Shown here: piece after piece, positions 1 to 11,689 of the stretch
Layout of the letters: each line of letters starts with the position of its first letter
Numbering within the stretch: position 1 is the first letter of the stretch
NCBI GenBank assembly: GCA_951812805.1
Contig: CATOSZ010000005.1
Span: forward strand, 434,001 to 498,000
Reading direction: 5' to 3'
DNA from: an uncultured Alphaproteobacteria bacterium
Lineage (GTDB): Bacteria; Pseudomonadota; Alphaproteobacteria; GCA-2731375
DNA: 64,000 bases
Made by a program: the position numbers and the translations under genes
The notes under the pieces: model-generated
What the model saw: the letters and a program-made list of their open reading frames with translations, nothing else
What the model was told of the DNA's origin: nothing
Databases searched by the model: none

Positions 1-732
<732 letters not shown>

Positions 733-1020
733 CTACTCGATCACGCCCATGATGTCGGACTCTTTCATGATGATGAGGTCCTCACCATCGACCTTGACTT
801 CGGTGCCGGACCACTTGCCGAACAGCACCGTGTCGCCGGCCTTCACGTCCAGCGGCTGCACCTTGCCGTCCTCGCCGCGCGCGCCGGAGCCCACGGAGAC
901 GACTTCGCCTTCCATCGGCTTTTCCTGGGCGGTGTCGGGAATGATGATGCCACCGGCCGTGCGCTCCTCGCTCTCGAGCCGGCGGATCAGGACACGGTCC
1001 TGTAGGGGTCTGATACCCAT
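733..1020 (-). CDS. groES: Co-chaperonin GroES
   Basis: Heptameric lid of the GroEL chamber. The 95-residue product has the family's usual length. It starts [15 protein letters not shown], carries the mobile loop with GGIIIP around residues 23-28 that docks on GroEL, and ends in the conserved [15 protein letters not shown] region. First gene of groESL. The leader contains a strong promoter and a HrcA-type CIRCE operator about 40 bp upstream of the ATG, so heat-shock derepression by HrcA is the likely regulation. Confidence 0.98.
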   Translation of the reverse strand: MGIRPLQDRVLIRRLESEERTAGGIIIPDTAQEKPMEGEVVSVGSGARGEDGKVQPLDVKAGDTVLFGKWSGTEVKVDGEDLIIMKESDIMGVIE

Positions 1021-1060
1021 GGAACTTCCTCCACTTTTGACTGACCTGTGCCAGCGGCTG

Positions 1061-1087
1061 CTAGCACTCCTTTGATATGAGTGCCAG
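1061..1087 (-). promoter_or_regulatory. CIRCE operator of groESL (HrcA binding site)
   Basis: On the minus strand the site reads CTGGCACTC-N9-GAGTGCTAG, close to the CIRCE consensus TTAGCACTC-N9-GAGTGCTAA, with the exact 9-nt spacer. It lies just downstream of the -10 box and upstream of the groES start, so it would be in the early transcribed leader. HrcA itself is not in the window. Confidence 0.93.
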
Positions 1088-1088
1088 G

Positions 1089-1117
1089 GATATAGAAAGC
1101 TCGCCGTCAGCTGTCAA
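1089..1117 (-). promoter_or_regulatory. Sigma-70-type promoter of groESL
   Basis: Minus strand: -35 TTGACA (1112-1117), 17-nt spacer, -10 TATATC (1089-1094). The -35 is a perfect consensus and the -10 a good match. The CIRCE element begins 1 nt downstream of the -10, placing the operator over the initiation region. Confidence 0.85.
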
Positions 1118-1211
1118 GGGGGTTCGTCTGTGCCGGCCAACTCATTGGCGGATTTGACATATTTAGATTCGAGTCTGCTGGGTCTCAGCGGTGGGATTGC
1201 CGCACGTTGGC

Positions 1212-2549
1212 TTACGGCGACCCATCCACGCGCCACGCCCGCCCACCGGCCCATTTGCGCCAGCGGCCGAGGTTCGCCTCGGAGAGCTGGACGTCGAGGC
1301 GCATCGCCTCGCCGTCGCTCTCGCTGGCGACGACCTCGCCATGGGCATGCAGCCAGGCGAGCGCCGCGCCGTCCTCGGGCGCGAGGCGGATTTCGACCCG
1401 CTGGCGGCGGGGCGCCAGGATTTCGTCCAGTTTGGCGAGCAGGCCGTCGCGCCCTTCCCCGGTCAGTGCCGAGATCGCTACCCGGTCCGGCCGCTCACCG
1501 TTGACCTCGAGCAGCTCGTCACGGGCGTCCCGGTCCAGCAGGTCGATCTTGTTCCAGACCTCGAGCATCGGTGGTCCGTCTTCGCCCAGCACGCCGAGTT
1601 CCGCCAGTACCGCTTCCACATCCTCGCGCTGCGCCTCGCGGTCGGCGTGGGAGACGTCGCGGACGTGCAGGATCAGGCTCGCCTCGCGGACCTCTTCGAG
1701 CGTCGCGCGAAAGGCGGCGACCAGGTGGGTCGGCAGCTCGGAGATGAAGCCGACCGTGTCGGAGAGCAGGATCCGCCCCGCCGCCGGCAGATCGATACCG
1801 CGCAAGGTCGGATCGAGGGTGGCGAAGAGCTGGTCTTCGGCGAAGACTTCCGCCCGGGTCAGCCGGTTGAACAGGGTCGACTTGCCCGCGTTGGTGTAGC
1901 CGACGAAGGCGACCACCGGATGGGGCGCCTGGCGACGGCGGCGGCGCTGCAGCTCGCGGGTGCGGGCGACGTCATCGAGCCGCTTGCGGATCGCCTCGAT
2001 GCGCGTGTCGAGCATGCGGCGGTCCGCCTCGAGCTGGGTTTCGCCCGGGCCGCCGACGGCGCCGAGGCCGCCGCGCTGGCGTTCGAGATGGGTCCAGGTG
2101 CGCACGAGACGCCCGCGCTGATAGGTCAGCTGCGCCAGTTCGACCTGCAGGCGTCCTTCGCGGGTGCGGGCGCGGGCGGCGAAGATTTCCAGGATCAGCC
2201 CGGTCCGGTCGATGACCTTGCAGTTCCAGGCCTTCTCCAGGTTGCGTTGCTGCACCGGGCCGAGCGCAGCGTTCAGCACGACCAGCTCCGCCTCCAGATC
2301 GCGCACCGTATCGCCGACCGCCTCGACCTTGCCGGCGCCGAGCAGCGTTTTGGCCCGCGGCCGCGACAGGTTGGCGACCTCGCCGTGCACCACCTCGAGG
2401 TCGATCGCCTCGGCGAGGCCGATCGATTCCTCAAGCATGGCCGGCGCACTTCGCTGATGCGCGCCGCCGCGGCCCGTATCGGGATGCACGACCAGGCAGC
2501 GCCCGCTGGCGCCCGGCCCGGTCTCGCCCGTGGTGTCGTGCCCGTTCAC
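1212..2549 (-). CDS. hflX: Ribosome-associated GTPase HflX
   Basis: Stress-linked GTPase that binds and splits ribosomes. The 445 residues hold the N-terminal HflX domain with the glycine-rich [13 protein letters not shown] segment (about 166-178), then a GTPase domain: G1 GYTNAGKST (217-225), G3 DTVGF (264-268), G4 NKID (333-336), SAL G5 near 360. The ATG at 2549 overlaps the hfq stop by 4 bp (ATGA), so the genes are translationally coupled as in many alphaproteobacteria. The region 1088-1211 between its stop and the groESL promoter holds nothing else I can recognise. Confidence 0.96.
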   Translation of the reverse strand: MNGHDTTGETGPGASGRCLVVHPDTGRGGAHQRSAPAMLEESIGLAEAIDLEVVHGEVANLSRPRAKTLLGAGKVEAVGDTVRDLEAELVVLNAALGPVQQRNLEKAWNCKVIDRTGLILEIFAARARTREGRLQVELAQLTYQRGRLVRTWTHLERQRGGLGAVGGPGETQLEADRRMLDTRIEAIRKRLDDVARTRELQRRRRRQAPHPVVAFVGYTNAGKSTLFNRLTRAEVFAEDQLFATLDPTLRGIDLPAAGRILLSDTVGFISELPTHLVAAFRATLEEVREASLILHVRDVSHADREAQREDVEAVLAELGVLGEDGPPMLEVWNKIDLLDRDARDELLEVNGERPDRVAISALTGEGRDGLLAKLDEILAPRRQRVEIRLAPEDGAALAWLHAHGEVVASESDGEAMRLDVQLSEANLGRWRKWAGGRAWRVDGSP

Positions 2550-2803
2550 GCCGGCTCGGTCGCGGCCTCGCCCTGTGCCGGGTCGTAGAGCTGCACGGGC
2601 GTCGCCGGCATCACCGTCGAGATCGCGTGCTTGTAGACCAGCTGGATATGGGCGTCGCGCTTCAGCAGCACGCAGAAATTGTCGAAGCCGCTGATCGCGC
2701 CTTGCAGCTTCACGCCGTTGACCAGGAACACAGTGACGGGCGTGTGGTTCTTACGCACGTGATTGAGGAACACGTCTTGGACGTTGTGTGAACGTTCTGA
2801 CAT
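2546..2803 (-). CDS. hfq: RNA chaperone Hfq
   Basis: Sm-like hexameric RNA chaperone for sRNA-mRNA pairing. I start at the ATG 2801-2803 ([14 protein letters not shown]), giving 85 residues. A start further upstream at 2875 would add 24 basic residues that do not look like Hfq. Sm1 motif: [24 protein letters not shown] with the distal-face sequence; Sm2: the YKHAIST motif (here [11 protein letters not shown]). The C-terminus is short. Neighbours are hflX (4-bp overlap downstream) and the aminotransferase upstream. Confidence 0.97.
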   Translation of the reverse strand: MSERSHNVQDVFLNHVRKNHTPVTVFLVNGVKLQGAISGFDNFCVLLKRDAHIQLVYKHAISTVMPATPVQLYDPAQGEAATEPA

Positions 2804-2884
2804 CGGAGAGCGAACCCTTTGTTTGTTGTTACGCCGTTCTTCCTTGTCATGTCGGGCAAACGGATCCCGATACACGAGGGGAAT

Positions 2885-2934
2885 GGCGAGGCGCCGCCTT
2901 CGAAATTCTCACGTCCCGGCAGCGCCGCCTCGCC
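2885..2934 (-). terminator. GC-rich hairpin between dat and hfq
   Basis: Inverted repeat with arms 2885-2896 and 2923-2934 (GGCGAGGCGSCG type, about 10 of 12 positions pair) around a 26-nt loop, in the 177-bp gap between the aminotransferase stop and the hfq ATG. No clear T-tract follows, so it may be a terminator, an attenuator or a leader structure of hfq. Confidence 0.35.
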
Positions 2935-2980
2935 ACCGGCTAAAGATGGTCGGCGGCGGGGCCAAAAGCAAGCGTCACCG

Positions 2981-3838
2981 TCACAGGGCGCCGGCGACAA
3001 ACTGGTCGTAGAGCCGGCGCAACTCGAGCGAGACGCCGCCCGCCCTGCCGTTGCCGAGCACCGTGTCGTCGATCCGGCTGACCGGCAGCACGAAACAGGT
3101 CGTCGACGTGATGAAAGCCTCCCGCGCCGCCTTGGCTTCTTCCAGGCTGAAGGCGCGCTCCTCGACCGGAATGCCGGCGCCTCTGGCGAGCTCGATCAGC
3201 CGCCTTCGGGTGATCCCGGCGAGAATGCGCTCGTCGGGCGCCCGGGTCACCAAGCCCCCCGACGCGGTGACGATCCAGGCGTTGGTCGAGCCGCCCTCGG
3301 CGACCATGCCGTCACGGTCGACCAGCCAGGCTTCGTAGGCACCGCTTTCACGGGCGCGCTGCTTGGCCAGCACGTTGCCGACCAATGCGATTGCCTTGAT
3401 GTCGCAGCGATCCCAGCGAAAGTCCGCCATCGACAGCACGCCGACGCCGGCCTCGGTGGTCGCTGCCGCGGGGGCCGCAGCGCGGCGCGAGGTCATCACC
3501 AGGCTCGGCCTGGGCGCGCGCGCAGGAAAGGGATGATCGCGCCTGGCCGTGCCCCGTGTCGCCTGGAGATAGACGATGCCGTCGGCGACGCCGTTGCGCC
3601 TCGCGGTTTCGGCTGCAATGAAGCCGAGCGCCCGCGATCCCGCCGGCAGGGCGATTTCCAATTCACCGAGCGAGCGGGCCAACCGCTCAAGATGCCACTG
3701 GCCGTCGACCAACCGCCCGCCCGACAGCCAGATCACCTCATAAGCGCCGTCAGCGAACTGATAGCCGCGGTCTTCGATGTGGATTCGAGCATCGCGGTGC
3801 GCGACATAGCGCCCGTTGACATAGGCGATGCGGCTCAT
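2981..3838 (-). CDS. dat: D-amino-acid aminotransferase-like class IV PLP enzyme
   Basis: PLP-dependent fold-type IV transaminase, probably D-alanine/D-amino acid aminotransferase. The 285 residues match the family. The N-terminus MSRIAYVNGRYV is followed by the HIEDRGYQFADGAYEV motif. The Schiff-base lysine is in RCDIKAIALV (about residue 147). The phosphate-binding region STNAWIV and the late GITRRRLIELA are present. This gene is routinely found between trkA and hfq in alphaproteobacterial ntr clusters; its link to nitrogen metabolism is inferred from that context. Substrate (D-Ala versus branched-chain) cannot be fixed from sequence alone. Confidence 0.88.
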   Translation of the reverse strand: MSRIAYVNGRYVAHRDARIHIEDRGYQFADGAYEVIWLSGGRLVDGQWHLERLARSLGELEIALPAGSRALGFIAAETARRNGVADGIVYLQATRGTARRDHPFPARAPRPSLVMTSRRAAAPAAATTEAGVGVLSMADFRWDRCDIKAIALVGNVLAKQRARESGAYEAWLVDRDGMVAEGGSTNAWIVTASGGLVTRAPDERILAGITRRRLIELARGAGIPVEERAFSLEEAKAAREAFITSTTCFVLPVSRIDDTVLGNGRAGGVSLELRRLYDQFVAGAL

Positions 3839-3881
3839 GGGCGCTGTCTCCCTCCCACCCTCCCGCGCACGTCGGCGGGGT

Positions 3882-5258
3882 CTAAAAGAAATCGATGCGG
3901 ACGGAGAACATCTTCTCCACCTGGCGGACCCGGTCCGCCAGCGCGAACATGATGACCCGGTCGCCGGTCTTGATCACGGTATCGCCCCTCGGGATGATGA
4001 TCGCGCCGTCGCGGACGACGGCGCCGACGATGGCACCCGACGGCACGCGGGTCTCGCTCAAGGGTCGGCCAACCAGGCTCGAGGTCTCCAGGGCTTCCGC
4101 CTCCAGGATTTCCGCCATGCCGTCGCGCAGGGTGTAAACGCCCCGGATCCGGCCGCGGCGCACGTGGCGCAAAATCGAAGATACCGTCGTGGCCCGGGGA
4201 TTGACCGCCGCGTCGATGCCGAGGGACGAGATCAAGGGGCCGTAGCTCGCGTTGTTGATCAGGGTGACGACACGTTCCGCACCCTGCCGTTTGGCGAGCA
4301 GGGAGGCCAGGATGTTCACCTGGTCATCGTCGGTCACCGCGACGACGGTTTCCGTGCTTTCGACGTTGGCCTCGCTCAGGATTTCGCGGTCCAGGGCATC
4401 GCCGTTGATGACCACGGCGCGCTCCAGCCGGTCGGCGACGAGCCGTGCCCGCTCGGTGCCGCGCTCGATGATGTTGACGCGAACACCCGAATCCTCGCCT
4501 TCGATCAGGTGCGCCAAGTAAAGCCCGATGTTGCCGCCGCCGATGATGATCATGCGGCGCGCCTCCTGCTCCTCGTGCCCGAAAAGCGTCATGGCGCGGC
4601 CCAGGTGATTGCTGTCGGCGACGAAATAGACCTCGTCGCCCGCGTGGATCTGATCGTCCCCCGTCGGCACGACCATCCGGTCGCCACGGAGAATGCCGAC
4701 GACGACGATGTTCAGATCGGGAAACAGCTCCGTCAGCTGGCGCATCGGCGTGTCGATCACCGGACAGTCCTCGCCGACGAAGACACCGATGACCTGGACG
4801 GCGCCGTCGGCGAAGGGAATGGTATCGAAGGCGCCCGGCACGTGGAGGCGGCGCACCACCGCCTGGGCGACTTCGATCTCGGGCGAGATGATGACGTCGA
4901 TCGGCATGTGATCGCGGGAGAACAGATCACGCCAGACCGGGCTCAGATAATTCTGGGCCCGGACCCGGGCGATCTTCGTCGGCACGTTGAACAGGGAATG
5001 GGCGACCTGACAGGCGACCATGTTCACTTCATCGGCATAGGTGACGGCGATCAGCATGTCGGCGTCGGCCACGCCGGCCCGTTCCAGCACGTCGGGATGC
5101 GAGGCGAAGCCCAGCATTCCCTGCACCTCCAACGTATCGTTGACCCGCTGGATCAGCGCCGGATCACGATCGACGACGGTGATGTCATTCTGCTCGTCCG
5201 CCAGTTGACGGGCGATCGCGAAGCCGACCTGGCCGGCCCCGCAGATGACGATCTTCAT
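3882..5258 (-). CDS. trkA: Trk system K+ uptake NAD-binding protein TrkA
   Basis: Cytoplasmic gating subunit of the Trk potassium transporter. The 458 residues consist of two RCK units: RCK-N 1 begins MKIVICGAGQVGFAI (GxGxxG) with the NAD-ribose acidic site VVDRD, followed by an RCK-C domain. The second RCK-N has IIGGGNIGLYLA near residue 240 and a second RCK-C follows. The start codon overlaps the ntrX stop by 4 bp, so it is co-transcribed with ntrX. No Trk membrane subunit is present in the window. Confidence 0.96.
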   Translation of the reverse strand: MKIVICGAGQVGFAIARQLADEQNDITVVDRDPALIQRVNDTLEVQGMLGFASHPDVLERAGVADADMLIAVTYADEVNMVACQVAHSLFNVPTKIARVRAQNYLSPVWRDLFSRDHMPIDVIISPEIEVAQAVVRRLHVPGAFDTIPFADGAVQVIGVFVGEDCPVIDTPMRQLTELFPDLNIVVVGILRGDRMVVPTGDDQIHAGDEVYFVADSNHLGRAMTLFGHEEQEARRMIIIGGGNIGLYLAHLIEGEDSGVRVNIIERGTERARLVADRLERAVVINGDALDREILSEANVESTETVVAVTDDDQVNILASLLAKRQGAERVVTLINNASYGPLISSLGIDAAVNPRATTVSSILRHVRRGRIRGVYTLRDGMAEILEAEALETSSLVGRPLSETRVPSGAIVGAVVRDGAIIIPRGDTVIKTGDRVIMFALADRVRQVEKMFSVRIDFF

Positions 5259-6745
5259 GCCTCGGGCGCGGCCGCGGCCATCGCCGGCGCCGCGGCGCCG
5301 TTGCCGGAACCGTTGCCGCCGTAACCGGCGCTCACCCCGCTGGATCCGGCGTGCCCGTTGCCGCCGCCACGGTGGTGCACGCCGAGCGCCTTGAGCTTGC
5401 GGTGCAGTGCCGAACGCTCCATGCCGACGAACTCGGCGGTGCGGGAGATGTTGCCGCCGAAGCGATTGACCTGCGCCATCAGGTACTGTCGCTCGAACAC
5501 CTCGCGCGCCTCGCGTAGCGACAAGGACATGACCTCTTCGTTGTTGGACGGCAGCAGCGTCGAGGGCGTCGGCATGCGGACGTCTTGTGGCAGCATCTCG
5601 GCCCGGATCACCTCGCCGCCCTCGATCGGATTCATGATCAGGACCTGCTCCAGGATATTGCGAAGCTGGCGCACGTTGCCGGGCCAGGCGTAGCTCTGCA
5701 ACGCGACCAGCGCCTCGTCGCTGATGTGCCGCTCCGGCAAGCCGAGCATCTCGGCCGAGCGGTGCATGAAGTATTCGACCAGAGCCGGCACGTCCTCGGG
5801 CCGCCGCTCGAGCGCTGGGACCTCGACGGGCACCACGTTGAGGCGATGGTAGAGATCCTCGCGGAAGCGCTTCTCGTCGATTTCCAGGCGCAGATCGCGC
5901 GCCGTGGCGGAAACCACGCGGACATCCACCTCGACTTTTTCGTCGCCGCCGACCCGCTTGAAGCTCTGGTCGACCAGGCAGCGCAGGATCTTGCCCTGGG
6001 TTTCGTAGGGCATGTCGGCGATTTCATCGAGGAACAACGTGCCGCCATGCGCCTGCTCCAGCAGCCCGACCCGCGCCGGACCGGCCTCGCTGCCGCCGGC
6101 CTCCGCACCGAACAGCTCGTATTCGACCCGGTCGGGCGCCAACATTGCCGCGTTCAACACCACGAACGGCCCCTCGGCGCGTTGCGATAGCGCATGCAGG
6201 TGGCGGGCGACCACCTCCTTGCCCGATCCCGCCGGCCCGGTGATCATCACCCGGCTGCCGGTCTGCGCCACCTTCTGGATCGCCGCGCGCACGGCGGTAA
6301 TCGCCGAGCTTTCGCCGATGATTTCCGTTTCGCGCACCGCCTTGGAGCGCAATTCGCGGTTCTCCCGCTCCATCCGGGCCGCCCGCATGGCGCGTTCGAC
6401 GATCAGCAGCAGCTTGTCGGCCTCGAACGGCTTTTCGATATAGTCGTAGGCGCCCCGCTTGATGGCGGAGACCGCGGCCTCGATGTTGCCGTGGCCGGAA
6501 ATCATCACCACCGGGACTTCCGCGTGTTCCTCACGCATGAAGTCCAGCAGATCCAGGCCGTCCTTGTCGCTGCCCTGCAGCCAGATGTCCATAATGACCA
6601 GCGATGGCCGCCTTGCCGCCATCGCGGCGAGAAAACCGTCGCTATCGCCGGCCGTCCTGGTATCGAAACCCTCGTCGCTCAAGATTTCCGAGAGAATTTC
6701 GCGAATGTCGACTTCGTCGTCAACGATCAGAATGTCACGAGCCAT
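5255..6745 (-). CDS. ntrX: Nitrogen/redox response regulator NtrX
   Basis: Response regulator partner of NtrY. Order: receiver domain with D53 as phosphoacceptor (LVIMDIWLQ), AAA+ domain with Walker A GPAGSGKE (170-177) and Walker B GGTLFLDE (234-241), and a Fis-type HTH near the C-terminus (NISRTAEFVGMERSALHRKL). The sigma-54 contact loop is not GAFTGA: the region reads FGAEAGGSEAGPARVG, as expected for NtrX, which does not behave as a classical sigma-54 activator. After the HTH there is an unusual ~40-residue Gly/Ala/Ser-rich tail. It overlaps ntrY by 11 bp and trkA by 4 bp. Confidence 0.95.
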   Translation of the reverse strand: MARDILIVDDEVDIREILSEILSDEGFDTRTAGDSDGFLAAMAARRPSLVIMDIWLQGSDKDGLDLLDFMREEHAEVPVVMISGHGNIEAAVSAIKRGAYDYIEKPFEADKLLLIVERAMRAARMERENRELRSKAVRETEIIGESSAITAVRAAIQKVAQTGSRVMITGPAGSGKEVVARHLHALSQRAEGPFVVLNAAMLAPDRVEYELFGAEAGGSEAGPARVGLLEQAHGGTLFLDEIADMPYETQGKILRCLVDQSFKRVGGDEKVEVDVRVVSATARDLRLEIDEKRFREDLYHRLNVVPVEVPALERRPEDVPALVEYFMHRSAEMLGLPERHISDEALVALQSYAWPGNVRQLRNILEQVLIMNPIEGGEVIRAEMLPQDVRMPTPSTLLPSNNEEVMSLSLREAREVFERQYLMAQVNRFGGNISRTAEFVGMERSALHRKLKALGVHHRGGGNGHAGSSGVSAGYGGNGSGNGAAAPAMAAAAPEA

Positions 6746-9065
6746 GTCCCACCCCGTTCGTATCAGCTAGAGTTGCATCCAGTGTTTCGACATTTTTGTC
6801 GTTGTCGTTGTCGCTCCGCGCCGATCGATGGCGCGGCAGGGCGATGCGCACGACGGCGCCGCCCCCCTCCCGATCATCCAGCGTCAGTTGGCCGCCGTGG
6901 TCCTCGACAATCTTACGCGTGATTGCCAGGCCGAGGCCGGTCCCTTCCCGACGCGTCGTCACATAGGGTTCGGTCAGCCGATCGCGTTCCTCGACGGGCA
7001 GCCCGCGGCCGTTGTCGGCCACGTCGACAGAGACCCGCGCCGCGTCCGCGACCAGCCGAACCTGAATTCTTCCTTCCGGCAGTTCGTCGGAGGTTTCTTC
7101 ACGTCCCTCAATAGCTTCCGAGGAATTTTTCAATAAATTCGTCAAGACCTGGCGAAGCTGGCGTGCATCGCAATCCAGCGTCACGGGCGCCTCGGGAACC
7201 GACAATTCGAAGGTGATCTCCGGCCGGGCGGTATCCGCCGCGAAAACCGCCTGGCGGACAAGCTCGCCGATGTCCTCCTCGCGCAATACCGGCGCCGGCA
7301 TACGCGCGAACGACGAAAACTCGTCGACCATCCGGCCGATGTCGCCGACGTGGCGGACGATCGTATCGGTGCAGCGGAAAAAGACCTCGTCGTCCTCGCC
7401 GATTTGTTTGCCGTACTTGCGCTTCAACCGTTCGGCCGAGAGCTGGATCGGTGTCAGCGGGTTCTTGATCTCGTGCGCGATGCGCCGCGCGACATCGGCC
7501 CAGGCGGCGGTACGCTGCGCCGTGACCAGGGCGGAGATATCGTCGAACGTGATGATGAAGCCGCCGTGATCGCGGCCCGGCGCCCGGTCGCTGTCGACCC
7601 GGACGTAGAGGGTGCGCCGCCGGGCGCCCTGACTGAGGCTGATCTGCCGTTCGAGGGCGCGTGCCGGCATGCCCCGCGCCTCCGACAGCAAATCGGCGAG
7701 TTCCGGCGCGATCTCGTCGAGCGGCAGGCCGATCATCGCCTCGACGTCCGTGCCCAACAGGTCGGCGGCAGATCGGTTCGGCAGGTTCACCCGACCGTCC
7801 TGGTCGGTCCCGATGACCCCGGCGGACACCCCGCTCAGCACCGCTTCGGTGAACCGACGGCGGCGGTCGAGCTTGCGATTGGCCTCCACCAACTCCTCGC
7901 GCTGACCGGCGAGCTGACGGGTCATGCGATTGAAGGCCCGGCTGAGCGTGCCGATCTCGTCGTCGAGGCCGGTGGTCGGCACCTCGGCGGTGAGGTCGCC
8001 TTCCCGCACCCGTTCCGTCGCCAGGACCAGCCCGCCGATCGGGCGCACGATCGCGGTAGCGAAATGCAGCCCCAGCCATACCGCGACCACCAGCAACAGC
8101 AACGCCACGACGATGAAAATCAGCACCGAGGTGACCTGAATACCGGAGCGCATGCCCTCCAGGGTCTTGTATTCCGAAACCACGTTTCGGGTCCGCTCGG
8201 CATGGGCGAGCACGACCGGGTCGACGAAGCGGCCGACGTAAAGATAGGCGTCGATGAAGCCATCGAGACGCGCCAACGCGTAGACGTTGTCCTCGCCCTC
8301 CTTGCCGAGGACCAGGACCTCGCCGTCGCGGGCCCGGTCGATGACGCTCAACGGTACGTCGTCGAAGGCCGCGATGAGCGATAGCGACGTCCGGGCGATG
8401 ACGCGGCCGGAACTGTCGAAAACCGTGGCCTCGCTGAGGGAGCGGATCCGGGCCTGGGATTGCAGGAAGGAATTGAACAGATGCGGGCGACGAATCAGGT
8501 TGGGCGCCGCCCGGTTCAGGTCGTTGGCGACGGCCAGCACATCGGCACGGATGACGTTGCGATGCTCCGCGACGTAGGCGTCGGCGACGGCGAGGCTCTC
8601 GCTCACCGCGGTGCCGACCCGCTCGGAAAACCAGGTCTGCAGGCCGAGATGGAACAACAGAGCCGAGAACACGACGGTAACGATGGCCGGGGCTACGGCG
8701 ACGACACTGAACAACGCCACGAGACGGACATGCAGGCGCGAACCGGCGGAGCCGCTGCGCCGTTCGACCCACAACCGGGTGAGCTGTCGCGCGATGAGCG
8801 CGGCCAGCGACAGCAGCAACACGAGATCGACGATCAACAGGCCGAGGACGACGTTCGGGTTCGGCCCCTGCGGTCCGGCCCCGGTCCAGGCGGCGTAGGT
8901 CGCGATGCCGGCGGCGCCCGCGGCGGCGGCCAGCAGCATGGTGAGCTTGCCGGCGATCCGGGTGCGCCGCGTCCAGGCCGATATCCGACGCGCCAGGCGG
9001 GACTTGTCGCCCCGCGCCGCCGTCGAGATCTCGCCCGTCAGGCTGTCCGTGCTCGTGCTCGCCAC
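6735..9065 (-). CDS. ntrY: Membrane sensor histidine kinase NtrY
   Basis: Sensor kinase for NtrX, implicated in nitrogen and redox/oxygen response. The 776 residues show transmembrane segments at about 38-56, 72-94, 115-140 and 312-333, a periplasmic sensor region at 141-311, HAMP at about 334-386 (RPIGGLVLATERV), a PAS domain at about 400-510, then HisKA with phospho-accepting H531 in [13 protein letters not shown]. The HATPase_c domain has the N box NLLKNSSEAI and the G box DNGRGLP. Length matches NtrY and not NtrB. Encoded immediately upstream of ntrX with overlapping ends, so the pair is translationally coupled. Confidence 0.96.
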   Translation of the reverse strand: MASTSTDSLTGEISTAARGDKSRLARRISAWTRRTRIAGKLTMLLAAAAGAAGIATYAAWTGAGPQGPNPNVVLGLLIVDLVLLLSLAALIARQLTRLWVERRSGSAGSRLHVRLVALFSVVAVAPAIVTVVFSALLFHLGLQTWFSERVGTAVSESLAVADAYVAEHRNVIRADVLAVANDLNRAAPNLIRRPHLFNSFLQSQARIRSLSEATVFDSSGRVIARTSLSLIAAFDDVPLSVIDRARDGEVLVLGKEGEDNVYALARLDGFIDAYLYVGRFVDPVVLAHAERTRNVVSEYKTLEGMRSGIQVTSVLIFIVVALLLLVVAVWLGLHFATAIVRPIGGLVLATERVREGDLTAEVPTTGLDDEIGTLSRAFNRMTRQLAGQREELVEANRKLDRRRRFTEAVLSGVSAGVIGTDQDGRVNLPNRSAADLLGTDVEAMIGLPLDEIAPELADLLSEARGMPARALERQISLSQGARRRTLYVRVDSDRAPGRDHGGFIITFDDISALVTAQRTAAWADVARRIAHEIKNPLTPIQLSAERLKRKYGKQIGEDDEVFFRCTDTIVRHVGDIGRMVDEFSSFARMPAPVLREEDIGELVRQAVFAADTARPEITFELSVPEAPVTLDCDARQLRQVLTNLLKNSSEAIEGREETSDELPEGRIQVRLVADAARVSVDVADNGRGLPVEERDRLTEPYVTTRREGTGLGLAITRKIVEDHGGQLTLDDREGGGAVVRIALPRHRSARSDNDNDKNVETLDATLADTNGVGHGS

Positions 9066-9098
9066 GTCGTCCGCCCCAGTTCACCGATCCTGGCGCCA

Positions 9099-9122
9099 GA
9101 CTGCGTCCCCTGGGGCACAGTC
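9099..9122 (-). terminator. Hairpin between ntrC and ntrY
   Basis: The 72-bp gap between the ntrC stop and the ntrY ATG contains an imperfect hairpin: arms GACTG/CAGTC, continued by CCC/GGG around a short loop. No T-run follows. It may attenuate read-through from ntrBC into ntrYX or protect the ntrC mRNA 3' end. Confidence 0.35.
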
Positions 9123-9137
9123 TGTTGCAGAATCGTC

Positions 9138-10576
<1,439 letters not shown>

Positions 10577-10580
<4 letters not shown>

Positions 10581-11689
10581 GCCGCGTCCTCGGGCTCGTC
10601 GATCGGCAGCAGCACGCGAAAGACCGTGTTTCCCGGTTCCGACTCGCAGGCAATGGTGCCGCCGTGATCGTCGATCAGCTTGGCGACGAGCGCCAGCCCG
10701 AGCCCGGTGCCGATCCGCTTGGTGGTAACGAAGGGATCGAACAGGTGCGCCTGCAGATCCTCCGGCACGCCGGCGCCGTTGTCCTGCACCGTGACCTCGA
10801 GCGGCAGGCGATGGCGCGCCTGGTTGCCGGCCACGGCGAGGCGGACGCCATGGCGGAAGGCGGTGGAGATCACGATGCGGCCACCGGACTTGGCGATCGC
10901 CTCGGCCGCGTTCTTCACCAGATTGAGGAAGATCTGCACCAGCTGGTCGAAATCGCCATACACCATGGGCAGGGAGGGATCGTAACGCTCGACGATCTCG
11001 ATCCGTTCGGCGAACCCGCTTTCGGCGATCCGGCGCACCCGCTCCAAGGCCTCGTGAATGTTGATGGGCGTGCGGGCGACGGGCTTGTCGGCGAAACTCT
11101 CCATCCGGTCGACCAGGGCGCAGACCCGGTCGGTCTCGTCGCAGATCAGCCTGGTCAACACCTGGTCGTCGGCCGGCACGGCGCTTTCCAGCAGCTGCGC
11201 GGCGCCGCGGATGCCGCTCAACGGGTTCTTGATCTCGTGCGCCAGCACCGCCGCCATGCCGTTCACCACACGGGCGCCGCCGCGATGGCTCAACTGACGG
11301 TCCATTCGATTGGCGATCGAGGTCTCCTGCAGGACGATAACGGCGGCGCCGGGCGTTTCCGGGATCGGCGCGATCGACACATTGGCGGGCCGCGTACCGG
11401 TGCGCGGCGTGCCGAGATCGACCTCGTGCTCGGAGACGGTCATCGCGGCACCGACCGCCTGGTCCAGCAAGGGCAGCACCGGACTGCCATACGGTATCAG
11501 CCCTTCCAGGGCCTGGCCGACGAGATGGCCGCGGCCGGCATGGAAGAACTGCTCCGCCGCCGGGTTCACGTCGCGCAGCCGGCCATCCGGCCCGACGACG
11601 AGCACCGGGTTCGGCAGGGCCGACAGCACCGCATCGACGCTGATCGCCTCGCCCACCCCGTCGCGCGCGCCGTCGCTCACGCCGCGCAC
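10577..11689 (-). CDS. ntrB: Nitrogen regulation sensor kinase NtrB (NR(II))
   Basis: Soluble sensor kinase/phosphatase for NtrC, controlled by PII proteins. The 370 residues have an N-terminal PAS domain (about 20-120), then HisKA with H151 in [17 protein letters not shown], and a HATPase_c domain with the N box [10 protein letters not shown] and G box [11 protein letters not shown]. No transmembrane segment is seen, as usual for NtrB. It overlaps ntrC by 4 bp and dusB by 13 bp, matching the classical nifR3-ntrB-ntrC operon. Confidence 0.97.
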
